A DNA stretch of 64,000 nt from DATATB01 sp036268995 (GTDB lineage: Bacteria; Planctomycetota; Planctomycetia; Pirellulales; PNKZ01), in contig DATATB010000137.1 of the NCBI GenBank assembly GCA_036268995.1, positions 62,001 to 126,000 on the forward strand, given 5' to 3'. Of this stretch, positions 34,545 to 47,022 are shown in pieces (positions within the stretch are counted from its first letter, which is position 1; each line of letters starts with the position of its first letter). Under the pieces are notes generated by a model. That model had not been told where the DNA came from. It worked only from the letters and a program-made list of their open reading frames with translations, and made no database searches. Both the position numbers and the translations under genes were made by a program.

Positions 34545-35558
34545 ATGGACTCACGGCTGACCACGCGCGTGCTCGAGTCGCCGGCAGACGAAGCCCAGTG
34601 GCGAGAGCCTTCCGCGGCCTCACTCCAGAATTCCTCCGGGCAACTCTCTTATTTTCTGGTCGCGTTGACCACGGTGGTCGTACCGATCCTCGGGCTGTTT
34701 GCCGCCGGAATCTCCTTCTGGCACCAAGGCATCAGCGCGGTCGATCTCTCGCTGGCGATCGTCATGTATCTCGTGACCGTGCTCGGCGTCGAGCTGGGGT
34801 TTCATCGCTATCTCACACACCGATCGCTGAAAACCACGCCCGCGCTGCGTGCCCTGATGACCGTCTGTGGCTGCATGGCAGCGCATGGGCCGCCGATCTG
34901 GTGGGTAGCCATTCATCGCCGTCATCACAACTACAGCGACCACGACGGCGACCCTCATTCTCCCAACCTGCATGGCGAGACGCTGTGGCAGCAGCTCAAG
35001 GGCGGCTGGCACTCGCATGTGGCCTGGATGTTTCGCCCACGATACACGGCAGCCCACGCGGCCCACTTCGCCAAAGACCTGCTGGGCGATCGCACGCTCG
35101 TCGCGATCGATCGCTGGTACGCGTTCTGGGTCGTACTGGGCCTCGCCATTCCCGCTGGCCTGGGCGGATGGATCGGCGGAACCTGGGCGGCAGCCTGGAC
35201 TGCCTTGCTCTGGGGCGGTCTGATGCGCATGTTTGTCGGGCAGCACGCGCTGTGGTGGGGCATTGTCACCGTGTGCCATCGCTACGGCACCCGACCTTTC
35301 CAGAGCAACGACGATAGCAAGAACAACGTGCTGATCGCCGTGCTGTTTCTGGGCGACGGTTGGCACAACAACCATCATGCGTTTCCCAGTTCAGCACGCG
35401 TCGGATTGCGCTGGTGGGAGGCGGACTTCACCTGGTGGGTGATCCGCGGCCTGGAGCGCTGCGGCCTGGTGTGGGATGTGAAAGTTCCCTCGAGCAAGGC
35501 CATCGGCGAGAAGCTCGTCGGCGTTACACCACTGTCAGGTGTAAATACGCAAATGTAA
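34545..35558 (+). CDS. Fatty acid (acyl-CoA type) desaturase, paralog 1
   Basis: A 337-aa membrane di-iron desaturase that introduces a double bond into an acyl chain. It has the three histidine clusters HRYLTH, HRRHH and HNNHHAFP, with four hydrophobic segments around them, as in the delta-9/OLE1-type family. The ATG at 34545 with GGAGA upstream is chosen; the frame stays open further upstream but yields a low-complexity peptide. The 3' end overlaps the convergent KAS III gene by 35 bases. Two close paralogs lie in the same locus at 48810 and 49792. The three share blocks such as the GDPHSPNL/GDPHSPR stretch after the second His cluster, and the ending CGLVWDVK. Confidence 0.93.
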   Translation: MDSRLTTRVLESPADEAQWREPSAASLQNSSGQLSYFLVALTTVVVPILGLFAAGISFWHQGISAVDLSLAIVMYLVTVLGVELGFHRYLTHRSLKTTPALRALMTVCGCMAAHGPPIWWVAIHRRHHNYSDHDGDPHSPNLHGETLWQQLKGGWHSHVAWMFRPRYTAAHAAHFAKDLLGDRTLVAIDRWYAFWVVLGLAIPAGLGGWIGGTWAAAWTALLWGGLMRMFVGQHALWWGIVTVCHRYGTRPFQSNDDSKNNVLIAVLFLGDGWHNNHHAFPSSARVGLRWWEADFTWWVIRGLERCGLVWDVKVPSSKAIGEKLVGVTPLSGVNTQM

Positions 35559-36660
35559 ACCGGGCGCTTTCCGGCACGACGCACATGATGCGTTGCCCGC
35601 GCTCGAGCCGGCCGGAAGTCAGCAATTCTTCGAGCATGATGAAGATCGAAGCCGCGCCGGTATTCCCTTTGCGAGACAGGTTGGTAAACCACCGCTCGTC
35701 GGGAATGGCAAAGTCGCAGGCGGCCAGCATCTCCGCAATCGGCCGGCGAAACACTTCGCTCGACAAATGCGGCAGCAGCCAATCCACCTGGTCCGCGTGC
35801 ATGGCCCGGCGCTCGCGGATTTCGAGAAGCGATCGGCGGAATGCGACGGGGACGATGTTTTTCTCGAGCAGCCGGGTGTCCTGCGACAAGTTGAGATAGC
35901 CCTGCTCCAGCAATTCGGTGAGCTGCGTTTCGGCGCGCCAGCCGCGGAGCGAACCGTCGGTTTGCTTCACGGCTCCCGAATACATGCACGTTTCCAGTTC
36001 ACCGGCAAAGGAAAGAATATCCAACCAATCGATCCTCAGGCTGGGGCCGCCGCTGCGCGGCTGATCGGCCAGCAGCATGGCTCCCGCTCCGTCGGAAAGC
36101 ATCCAGCGCAGGAACTCGTGCTCGAAGGCCAGAAACGGGTTCTCATCGACACGCGCCTCGATTTGCGACTGGAAGTGGCTGGCCCGCAGCGCGGTCGAAG
36201 CCAGCTCCGAACCCGTCACCACCGCTCGAGTCGTCGCGCCGTTGAGGATGCTGAGATAGGCATACTTCAAGGCCGTCATGCCCGAACAACAAACGCCGGC
36301 CGTGGAAACGATCTCGCATGGCGGCCAGCGCAGCAGCCCCTGCACCATGGCCGCATGATTGGGAATCCACTGATCCGGCGAGGAGGTACCGCAGCTCAGC
36401 AGTTGCACGGGCGCCGTGTTCGGATCGGCGGCCATCGCCTGCCGGATGGCTGCGACCGTCAGCTCGGCGTTGGTGTGCGTTTGCTCGCCGGTGTGCCGAT
36501 CGATGGCGTAGTGACGCGACTGGATGCCGTTGCGCATCAGGACCACGTCTTTTAGCCGCGAAGGCCTGCCGCCGACCACGCCCAACACCGACTCGATTTC
36601 GTCGTTGCCGACGGGCGCGTTGGGCAGGCAGCATCCCAGCCCGGTGATGTATGCGGGCAT
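35524..36660 (-). CDS. 3-oxoacyl-ACP synthase III (KAS III-like)
   Basis: A 378-aa thiolase-fold condensing enzyme. The catalytic triad is visible: Cys125 in TAGVCCSGMTALKYA, His in WLLPHLSS, and Asn in TNLSRKGNTGAAS. It is the last gene of the minus-strand block and starts directly at the stop codon of the AT-less PKS gene, so the genes are coupled. KAS III enzymes start chains or, in secondary metabolism, perform a final condensation or acyl transfer. Here it may make or release the chain, since no thioesterase or reductase is seen. The closest comparison is the KAS III family rather than the type I KS domains next door. Confidence 0.9.
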   Translation of the reverse strand: MPAYITGLGCCLPNAPVGNDEIESVLGVVGGRPSRLKDVVLMRNGIQSRHYAIDRHTGEQTHTNAELTVAAIRQAMAADPNTAPVQLLSCGTSSPDQWIPNHAAMVQGLLRWPPCEIVSTAGVCCSGMTALKYAYLSILNGATTRAVVTGSELASTALRASHFQSQIEARVDENPFLAFEHEFLRWMLSDGAGAMLLADQPRSGGPSLRIDWLDILSFAGELETCMYSGAVKQTDGSLRGWRAETQLTELLEQGYLNLSQDTRLLEKNIVPVAFRRSLLEIRERRAMHADQVDWLLPHLSSEVFRRPIAEMLAACDFAIPDERWFTNLSRKGNTGAASIFIMLEELLTSGRLERGQRIMCVVPESARFTFAYLHLTVV

Positions 36661-39816
<3,156 letters not shown>

Positions 39817-39820
39817 GTGC

Positions 39821-42800
39821 TTATCCACCGGCCCCTTGTGTTTGCGCGCCGCCCCCCGCGCGGCGCAGCGTCGCCAATTCACCGGCCAGCAGCCCGGCAA
39901 TTTCGTCGTCGGTCATCCTTTCCAGGTCGGAATCGGCGGCCTCGTCCGGACCAGTCGAACCGCGCGCGTCGCCATTGGCAGAATGCTCGGCGGTTCGCTG
40001 CGTGAGATGCTCGGCGAGCGCTTCGAGCGTCGGGTAATCGAATAGCAGGGTCGTGGGCAGGGGAGCGGCAATCGCCACCTCCAGCGCATTACGCATTTCC
40101 ACGGCCATCAGCGAGTCGAGTCCCAGCTCGCGCAGCGGTTGTCGCGGATCGATCGCACGCGGGTCGGCTAGCCCCAACGCGTGGGCAGCCATTTCGCTCA
40201 AATGTGTGATCGCGACCGCGCCGCGTTGGGATTGCGGCGCGGCTTCCATTCGCTGCCGAAGATCACCGGCCGCGCGCTGGGCAAGGCTCGCCGTGCGGGG
40301 CGTCGAGGCAACGGCGGCCAACAGCGGCGCGGCCGCGTGGGGCAATCGCTCGAGAAACTTTGGCCAGTCCACCGGCAAGACCGCGACCTGCGGCTCCTGC
40401 TGACCGAGCAGACGTTCCAGCGCTTGCAAGCCAGCCTCCGGTGCGATCGGCTGCAAGCCGGCCAGGTTCCGGCTGGCGTGGGCCGCGGCCATGCCCACTT
40501 CGCTCCAGGGCCCCCAATTGATGCTCAGGCCCGGCAGCCCTTGCCGTTGGCGCTCGTGGATGAGGGCATCTTGAAACGCGTTGGCGGCGCTATAGTTGAT
40601 CTGGCCAGGCGATCCGATGAGCGCCGCAATCGATGAAAAGCAGACGAAGAAATCCAGCGGCAACGCACGCGTGGCGGCATGCAGGTTCCAGGTTCCCGCC
40701 ACCTTCGGGCGCAACACGTGCTCGAAGCGTTGCGACGACTGCTGCGCGATCGTGGCGTCGTCCAGAACGCCCGCGGCGTGCATCACCCCGGCCAGCGGCG
40801 GGAGCTTCGAGAGCGTGCCGCGAAACACGCGATCGACGTCGCCCGGCTCAGCCACGTCGGCCTGGACGGTGACGACTTGGGCGCCGGCCTTTCGCAGGCG
40901 GAGAAGCAATTCAGTAGTGGCGGGCGTCGGCGGGCTTCGTCCCAGCAGGACGAGGTGGCGGGCCCCGCGCTCGATCATCCACTCCGCGAGCTTCAACCCC
41001 AGCCCTCCCAATCCGCCCGTGACGAGGTAACTAGCGTCGTCGCGGAACAGCGGCTCGGCTCTGACCGCGACGGGCTGTGTCAGCACAACCTTGCCGATAT
41101 GGCGTGCCTGAGCCATCCAACGGAACGCGCTGGGTGCCTGCTGGATCGAAAACGCCTGGCAAGGCAACGGAGACAGCGAGCCGGCATCGAATTCGGCCAT
41201 CAGCATGGCGAGTGTGGCGTGAATCAACTCGGGCTGCCGGTGGCTAAGCTCGACCAGGTCGAGCACGAAATACTCCACGCCGGGATTCAGGGCTTTGGCT
41301 TGCGCCGCGTTCCAGATGCCGGTTTTGCCGATCTCGATAAATCGGCCGCCGAGCCGCAGCAGCTCCAAGCTGCGTGGAATGAACTCGCCGGCCAGCGAAT
41401 TAAGGACGATGTCCAGGCCTTGGCCGTGGGCGCGCCGAACATCATTGGCAAAGTCGAGCGTCCGCGAATTCATCACGTGCGGAACGCGGCAAGCCGAAAG
41501 TAGCTCGCGCTTCAGGACGCTGCCGGCCGTGGCGAACACGACGGCCGCCGCTCGCTGAGCGAGCTGCACCGCGGCTAGACCGACTCCACCGGTGGCCGCA
41601 TGGATCAGCACACGATCTCCAGCGGCCATGCGTCCATGCTGGTTTAGCGCCAGCCAGGCCGTGAGAAAGGCAATCGGAGCCGCCGCCGCTTCCGCGAACG
41701 TGAGACTTCGGGGCTTCGTAGCGACGAACAAGGCGGGCACGGTCACGAAGGTGGCGAAGCTGCCTTGGGCAATGGCCACCACCTCAGTGCCGGGCTGCAA
41801 GCCTTCGACGCCGCTTCCCACGCTGACGACGACACCGCTGCACTCGCCGCCCAGGGGCCCAGCATCGCCCGGGTACATGCCCAGGGCATTGAGCACGTCG
41901 CGAAAATTAAGCCCTGTGGCTCGCACTTCGATTTCGACTTCGCCCGGTCCGGGAGGCCGCCGCTCGACGGGTCGCAACACGAGATGATCAAGCACACCTC
42001 GCCCAGCCGTGTCGAGCTGGCACGCCGCGGCCGCGGGAAGCTCGAGCCGCCTCGACGTTTCCGCCGGCTCGTCTGCCAAACGAACCAGTCGAGCGGCATA
42101 CCGCTGACCGGCGCGATAAGCCAGTTGGTTCTCGGCCCCGCCGGCGTCCATCTCGGCGAGCAGCGCCGCCGCGAGTTCGTCGGGCGTGCCGGCAGGATCG
42201 AGGTCAAGATGCCGGCAATTCAGTTTCGGAGCCTCGAGCGCAAGGGTTCGCGCCATGCCGGCCAGCGGCGCTTGCCCGAGCGATTGCGGCACAGCCTGTG
42301 GTCCCACAGCGGCAACTCCGCCGGTCACCAGCCAGAGATTCGGCACGTCGGCGGTTGCTCGCTCCAGGGATTGCACCAGATGCAGCAAGCCGGCGCACGA
42401 AGCTTGGACCGATGCGGACAATTCCGAGCCAGCTTGTGCGAAAATCGATTCACGATCGGGGCTCGCCAGGTAGACGACATTTCGCGGGTGCGAGCCAGCC
42501 TGATCGACGTCTTTCAGCACGCGTTGCCAATTTTGCGCATTCGCGAAGATGCACGTTTCGTGGCGAGCGGCGATTTGTTCACACAGCGTGGCGGCCCAGG
42601 GACTGCCATCGGAAATGATGATGCGCGGTCCGATTTGGCGTTTGGCCGGGCCGGCTGGCGCAGGAGGCTGCGGTTGCCACTGGACTTTGTATAGCCACTG
42701 CGCGATTGGGTCGCTGGGCGCGGCTTGGGCAGCGAGTCCTGCCGTCCGGATCAAGTTCAGCCCGACAATCTCGGCTACTAAATTCTCGTCGCCATCGAAG

Positions 42801-45800
42801 ATCCGCAGGTCCACGGTTCGCGTGTCCTGGTTGCCCGCGACGGTCGGGCGAACCGCCGCATGGCTGACAAGCGTCCCGTCTGGCTGGCGGAAAACAGTGG
42901 CACGATCGATGCTGTGCGGCAGCCAGGCCTGCTGGTCATTGGTCAGTCCACCCTCGGCAGACAGGGCGGCCGCCGCGACGTGCAAGCACGCATCGAGAAT
43001 GGCGGGATGAAAACGATAGCGGTCGCCGTGATTCGTATCCGGCGGCAGAAGTTCGATTGAGCCTACCGCCTCGGCACTGCCACACCACAAGCGTGTTACG
43101 CGACGAAAGGCGGGGCCATAGTCCAGGCCCCGCGCTTGGAGCGCTGCGTATTGGCTGGCGACGTCGATTTCGTCGCGGCAGCGAGCCGCCTCGGCCGAGC
43201 AGCTTGCCGGTTCCGCACGCTGCGTGGAAGTTCCGCCGCGAACCAAATGGCCCTGGCAATGCTGATGCCAAGACTCGGTGCCGGCATTTTGCTCCAAGCT
43301 GGCAATCCGAAACGCGCCATCCGGAAGCACGACGAGCTGGACGACTGCCGGCTGCGAGTCGCGTAGTTTCATCGGTTCCAGAAATACGACGCGCTCGACA
43401 GCGTGTTCGCCGGGCCCGAAATGCGCGTCGGCCGCCGCGCGAGCCATTTCCAACCAGGCCGTGCCCGGCACAATCGGTGTGCCAAAGATGACGTGCTCCC
43501 ACAGCCAAGGAGTTTCCGCTCGAGTAAAACGGGATTCGAACAAGGGCAAGGCGGACCGCGCTCGAGTTCCCAGCAATGGATGGAGAGCGGGACCAGCCGC
43601 CGGAAGTTCGATGGCAGCGCTCGCCCCGTCTCGACGTTCCGCGGGCTCGACCCAGTAGCGCTGGCGTTGAAATGGATAGGCCGGCAGCTTGAGGCGCCGT
43701 GACGTGGGGCCGGGAAAAACGTTGGCCCAGCGGACGTTCACGCCGCGGGTGTACAAAGCGCCCAGGCTTTCGGTCATCTGCTGTTCGACATCGCGCCCTT
43801 GCCGCAAAGAGGGCAGCCAGACAAGCGAGTCGCCTGCCACCGACCGCCGACCTAATCCCAACAAAGTTGTCCCCGGCCCGATCTCTAAAAAAGTTTCGCA
43901 GCCCAACTCCGCGAGGCTGCGCATGCCCGCGGCGAACTGCACGCTCTCGCGTGTATGCCGGCAAAGGTACGACGCGTCGAGCGTCTCGCCACGATCCAAC
44001 GGCTGGCCCGTGATGTTTGCAATCAGGGTCACGCGCGGCGGCGAGAACCTGATGCGCTGCACTGTCTGCGCGTACTCATCCAGCATCGCGTCCACCAGCG
44101 GAGAGTGAAACGCATGCGAAACGTTCAAGCGTTGAGTCGCGATTCCCTGCGAGGCGAAGGTTGACAGCACCTCTTCAAAATGCGGATTAGCACCGGAAAT
44201 GACGACGTTTTCGGGACCATTCAAAGCCGCGATCGACAGGCTGTTCGCAAAGGGCGCTAACACCGCCGCGACACGCGCTGCATCAGTAAAGACCGCGGCC
44301 ATGCCCCCGGTTCGCGGTAATTGCGACATCAGCCGCCCTCGCAGCGCCACCAGCGCGAGCCCATCTTCCAGGCTCAACATGCCGGCCCGGCAAGCCGCCA
44401 CGTATTCACCCAGACTGTGACCGAGTAGGGCCACGGGCTGAACGCCCCACGACTCCCACAATTCGGCCAGCGCGTACTCTAGCGCAAAAAGCGCGGGCTG
44501 GGCATACGCGGTATCGTCCAGCGGCGACGTGTCGCCCGCCTCGGGATACAGCACCGAAAGGAGTGGCTGGGCCAGTTGCGGATTAAGGATTTCGGACGAC
44601 CGCTCGAGCGACTTTCGAAAGACCGGCTCGCAATCGTATAAGCGGCGGCCCATGCCGACGTACTGTGCTCCTTGGCCAGTAAACAGCATAGCAATTTTCG
44701 GCCGACGATTGGACGCCGCCCTGCCGGACGCCACCCGCGAGTTGGGCTTGCCCGCGGCAAATGCCTCGAGCGCTTCGCAAGCGCCCGCCGCATCACCGGC
44801 CGTGATGCTAAGGCGATAGTCATGATGGCTGCGATGATGTGCCGCCCCTCGACAGATGGCGGGCCAACTGCCCGGAGCCTCCGCAATCTGCCGGCCATAC
44901 GCCATCGCTAGCTCTTTGAGCGCCGCGGGATGGCGAGCCGCGATCGGCAGCAACTGCCAGGCACGCGGCTCCTCGGGCAGCGAAGGTTTCTGCGACTCGG
45001 CAACGGGCGGGCCCTCGAGCACCAGATGCGCATTGGTGCCGCCGAAACCAAACGAGCTCACGCCCGCCAACATTGGCGTTGAGCCCTTGGGCCAAGGCTC
45101 GAGGGCCGTCTGCACCTTGAGTGGCAACCGATCAAATGCGATATGCGGATTCGGCGTCTTGAAATGCAGCTGCGGCAACATCCATCCATGACGCATGGAG
45201 AGGGCCACTTTGATAACGCTGGCAACTCCGGCCGCGGCTTCCAGGTGGCCGATATTCGTCTTCAGCGAACCGATGGAGCAGCGGTTTCCGGCGGGCCGGC
45301 CCGTGGCCAGGACTGTTCCCAGGGCGTGGGCCTCGATCGGATCGCCCAAAAAGGTGCCGGTGCCGTGGGCTTCGACATACTGCACCTGCCCCGGCGACAC
45401 GCCCGCGTTGGCATATGCGGTTCGCAATACGGCTTCCTGGGCGCGACCGCTGGGCGCGGTGAGCCCATTGCTGCGACCGTCCTGGTTGACCGCTTCGCCA
45501 CGGATCAGGGCATAGATATCGTCGCCGTCGGCCTGCGCTTGGGACAGCAGCTTGAGCACCAGTAGCCCCGCCCCTTCGCCGCGGACATATCCGTTGGCGG
45601 CCGCATCGAACGTGTGGCACCGCCCGTCGGGCGACATGGCCGAGAGCTTGCTGAAGCCGATCGTTGTGGCGGGCTCGAGCATCAGGCTCACGCCGCCGGA
45701 GAGCGCGACCGTCGACGCGCCGCTCCGCAAGCTCGCGCAGGCCAGTTGAATGGCCACGAGCGACGATGAGCAGGCCGTATCGACCGACATGCTCGGCCCG

Positions 45801-46285
45801 CGAAAGTCGAACGCATAGGAAATGCGATTCGACATGATGCACGGAAAGTAGCCCGTGTTCGTGTATCCGTCGATCAGGTTCGGATCCTTGATTTGCGCGA
45901 AGCTATATTCGAGCACTCCGAACCCGATAAACACGCCGGTCGCCGTGCTGGCCAGTGATTGGGGCACGATGCCCGCGTCTTCCAGCGCCTCCCAACTGAG
46001 TTCCAGCAGCAGTCTCTGCTGCGGATCCATGCGCAGCACTTCGCGCGGCGCGATACTGAAGAACGCGGCGTCGAAACCATCGACCGGACCCAGGAAGCCG
46101 CCCCAGCGGGTCAGCATTTTGCCTGGGGCCTTTGGATCGGCATCGAAATACTGGTCGTGATTCCAGCGCTCGGCCGGAATTTCGCGAACCATGTCGGTGC
46201 CGTCGCGAAGCAGTCGCCAAAATTCAGTTGGATTGTCGGCGCCGGGAAAGCGGCAACTCATCCCGACAATCGCGATGGGTTCCAT
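39821..46285 (-). CDS. Fully reducing type I polyketide synthase, KS-AT-DH-ER-KR-ACP
   Basis: A 2154-aa complete module. KS: Cys172 in VDTACSSSL, His307 in EAHGTGTFLGDP, His347 in NIGHLEAAAG. AT: Ser624 in GHSLGEY, with HAFH at 724-727, the pattern for malonyl-CoA. DH: HVIFGTPIVPG and Asp in ILDACLH. ER: ATGLNFRDVLNALG and the NADPH loop GGVGLAAVQLA. KR: TGGLGGLGLKLA with the catalytic SSIA...NYSAANAF. The ACP Ser is in GLDSLM. All domains look active, so each round would give a saturated two-carbon extension, and the module probably acts repeatedly to build a long alkyl chain. The start ATG 46285 lies 1 base after the stop of the upstream ACP gene. The open frame continues to 46816 but that part is out of frame with the ACP gene and is not coding. 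Confidence 0.95.
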   Translation of the reverse strand: MEPIAIVGMSCRFPGADNPTEFWRLLRDGTDMVREIPAERWNHDQYFDADPKAPGKMLTRWGGFLGPVDGFDAAFFSIAPREVLRMDPQQRLLLELSWEALEDAGIVPQSLASTATGVFIGFGVLEYSFAQIKDPNLIDGYTNTGYFPCIMSNRISYAFDFRGPSMSVDTACSSSLVAIQLACASLRSGASTVALSGGVSLMLEPATTIGFSKLSAMSPDGRCHTFDAAANGYVRGEGAGLLVLKLLSQAQADGDDIYALIRGEAVNQDGRSNGLTAPSGRAQEAVLRTAYANAGVSPGQVQYVEAHGTGTFLGDPIEAHALGTVLATGRPAGNRCSIGSLKTNIGHLEAAAGVASVIKVALSMRHGWMLPQLHFKTPNPHIAFDRLPLKVQTALEPWPKGSTPMLAGVSSFGFGGTNAHLVLEGPPVAESQKPSLPEEPRAWQLLPIAARHPAALKELAMAYGRQIAEAPGSWPAICRGAAHHRSHHDYRLSITAGDAAGACEALEAFAAGKPNSRVASGRAASNRRPKIAMLFTGQGAQYVGMGRRLYDCEPVFRKSLERSSEILNPQLAQPLLSVLYPEAGDTSPLDDTAYAQPALFALEYALAELWESWGVQPVALLGHSLGEYVAACRAGMLSLEDGLALVALRGRLMSQLPRTGGMAAVFTDAARVAAVLAPFANSLSIAALNGPENVVISGANPHFEEVLSTFASQGIATQRLNVSHAFHSPLVDAMLDEYAQTVQRIRFSPPRVTLIANITGQPLDRGETLDASYLCRHTRESVQFAAGMRSLAELGCETFLEIGPGTTLLGLGRRSVAGDSLVWLPSLRQGRDVEQQMTESLGALYTRGVNVRWANVFPGPTSRRLKLPAYPFQRQRYWVEPAERRDGASAAIELPAAGPALHPLLGTRARSALPLFESRFTRAETPWLWEHVIFGTPIVPGTAWLEMARAAADAHFGPGEHAVERVVFLEPMKLRDSQPAVVQLVVLPDGAFRIASLEQNAGTESWHQHCQGHLVRGGTSTQRAEPASCSAEAARCRDEIDVASQYAALQARGLDYGPAFRRVTRLWCGSAEAVGSIELLPPDTNHGDRYRFHPAILDACLHVAAAALSAEGGLTNDQQAWLPHSIDRATVFRQPDGTLVSHAAVRPTVAGNQDTRTVDLRIFDGDENLVAEIVGLNLIRTAGLAAQAAPSDPIAQWLYKVQWQPQPPAPAGPAKRQIGPRIIISDGSPWAATLCEQIAARHETCIFANAQNWQRVLKDVDQAGSHPRNVVYLASPDRESIFAQAGSELSASVQASCAGLLHLVQSLERATADVPNLWLVTGGVAAVGPQAVPQSLGQAPLAGMARTLALEAPKLNCRHLDLDPAGTPDELAAALLAEMDAGGAENQLAYRAGQRYAARLVRLADEPAETSRRLELPAAAACQLDTAGRGVLDHLVLRPVERRPPGPGEVEIEVRATGLNFRDVLNALGMYPGDAGPLGGECSGVVVSVGSGVEGLQPGTEVVAIAQGSFATFVTVPALFVATKPRSLTFAEAAAAPIAFLTAWLALNQHGRMAAGDRVLIHAATGGVGLAAVQLAQRAAAVVFATAGSVLKRELLSACRVPHVMNSRTLDFANDVRRAHGQGLDIVLNSLAGEFIPRSLELLRLGGRFIEIGKTGIWNAAQAKALNPGVEYFVLDLVELSHRQPELIHATLAMLMAEFDAGSLSPLPCQAFSIQQAPSAFRWMAQARHIGKVVLTQPVAVRAEPLFRDDASYLVTGGLGGLGLKLAEWMIERGARHLVLLGRSPPTPATTELLLRLRKAGAQVVTVQADVAEPGDVDRVFRGTLSKLPPLAGVMHAAGVLDDATIAQQSSQRFEHVLRPKVAGTWNLHAATRALPLDFFVCFSSIAALIGSPGQINYSAANAFQDALIHERQRQGLPGLSINWGPWSEVGMAAAHASRNLAGLQPIAPEAGLQALERLLGQQEPQVAVLPVDWPKFLERLPHAAAPLLAAVASTPRTASLAQRAAGDLRQRMEAAPQSQRGAVAITHLSEMAAHALGLADPRAIDPRQPLRELGLDSLMAVEMRNALEVAIAAPLPTTLLFDYPTLEALAEHLTQRTAEHSANGDARGSTGPDEAADSDLERMTDDEIAGLLAGELATLRRAGGGAQTQGAGG

Positions 46286-46286
46286 C

Positions 46287-46682
46287 TCAACCCTCGTCTG
46301 ATACTTCCGCGTCGCTACCGAGTCCTGCACCTGGATCTGTTTGCTCGCCCAGGGCAAGAAAGCGGGCGAGATCCGCAATCGTTGGATAATCCCAGGCCAG
46401 CGTGGGCGAAAGACGCCGGCCCAGCAAGCGCTCCAGTTCGCCCGACAGCTTGATGGCCGCGAGACTGTCCAAGCCATAGCTCGCAAACGGCGTGTGGATA
46501 TCGATGTCGGCCTCGGGCGTGCCAAGCACCGCTGCCAGGCGGGCCGCGAGCCAATCCTCCAGCGTTTCGGCGCAGAGCGGCTTATCCGCCGGCCACGCAG
46601 GTGGCTTTCTCTGCGGCAGCAACCGTAACAAGCTGCGCAGGATCGAACCCGATTCGATATCTTGCGATCGATCGATAGACAC
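46287..46682 (-). CDS. Stand-alone acyl carrier protein
   Basis: A 131-aa carrier protein, longer than the usual 80 aa, with about 35 extra residues in front and an acidic tail. The 4'-phosphopantetheine attachment site is Ser73 in SYGLDSLAAIKLS, followed by a typical PKS-type ACP helix (PTLAWDYPTIADLARFL). It is the first gene of the minus-strand block; its TGA is followed after one base by the ATG of the large PKS. The position suggests it receives an acyl group from the divergently encoded acyl-AMP ligase and passes it to the PKS as a starter. Confidence 0.9.
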   Translation of the reverse strand: MSIDRSQDIESGSILRSLLRLLPQRKPPAWPADKPLCAETLEDWLAARLAAVLGTPEADIDIHTPFASYGLDSLAAIKLSGELERLLGRRLSPTLAWDYPTIADLARFLALGEQTDPGAGLGSDAEVSDEG

Positions 46683-47022
46683 GGTCGACGGTCTCCCAAT
46701 GAAGCCGCCGAAGAGGGACCGGCTTCGTCACTTCTCAGGTTGCCGCGGCGCGCGGTCAAACCCGACGTGAACGATGCGATCGCGTCCGGCCCGGACGGGT
46801 CCTCGCTCAGCACCACTCACGGCCACTGCGCAGGAGTCCGGTCCATCGCCAGCGGTGGCGAACCGGAAGTTCGTCGAAAGTGCCCCAATTCAGCTGAAAT
46901 CAAACCAACACCTTGGCTGAGATCGTAACATATTGTCTCTTGCTTCGCTAAAGTAATCAACTAGGCTGTTGAATGTTCCATGGCATGAGTCTTATTGGGC
47001 AGTTCACTAGACTTTGCCGACG
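46683..47022. promoter_or_regulatory. Divergent promoter region of the lipid/polyketide locus
   Basis: 340 bases between the ACP gene and the acyl-AMP ligase gene, read in opposite directions. The right half (46895-47010) is distinctly AT-richer than its surroundings, as expected for promoters. It includes the stretch GTAACATATTGTCTCTTGCT. I cannot define a reliable -35/-10 pair or an operator. Confidence 0.5.

Noticed and set aside
46286..46816. Upstream extension of the large PKS reading frame
   Set aside because: It overlaps the ACP gene in another frame and translates to Arg/Ser-rich non-protein-like sequence; the ATG at 46285 begins the canonical KS motif directly.
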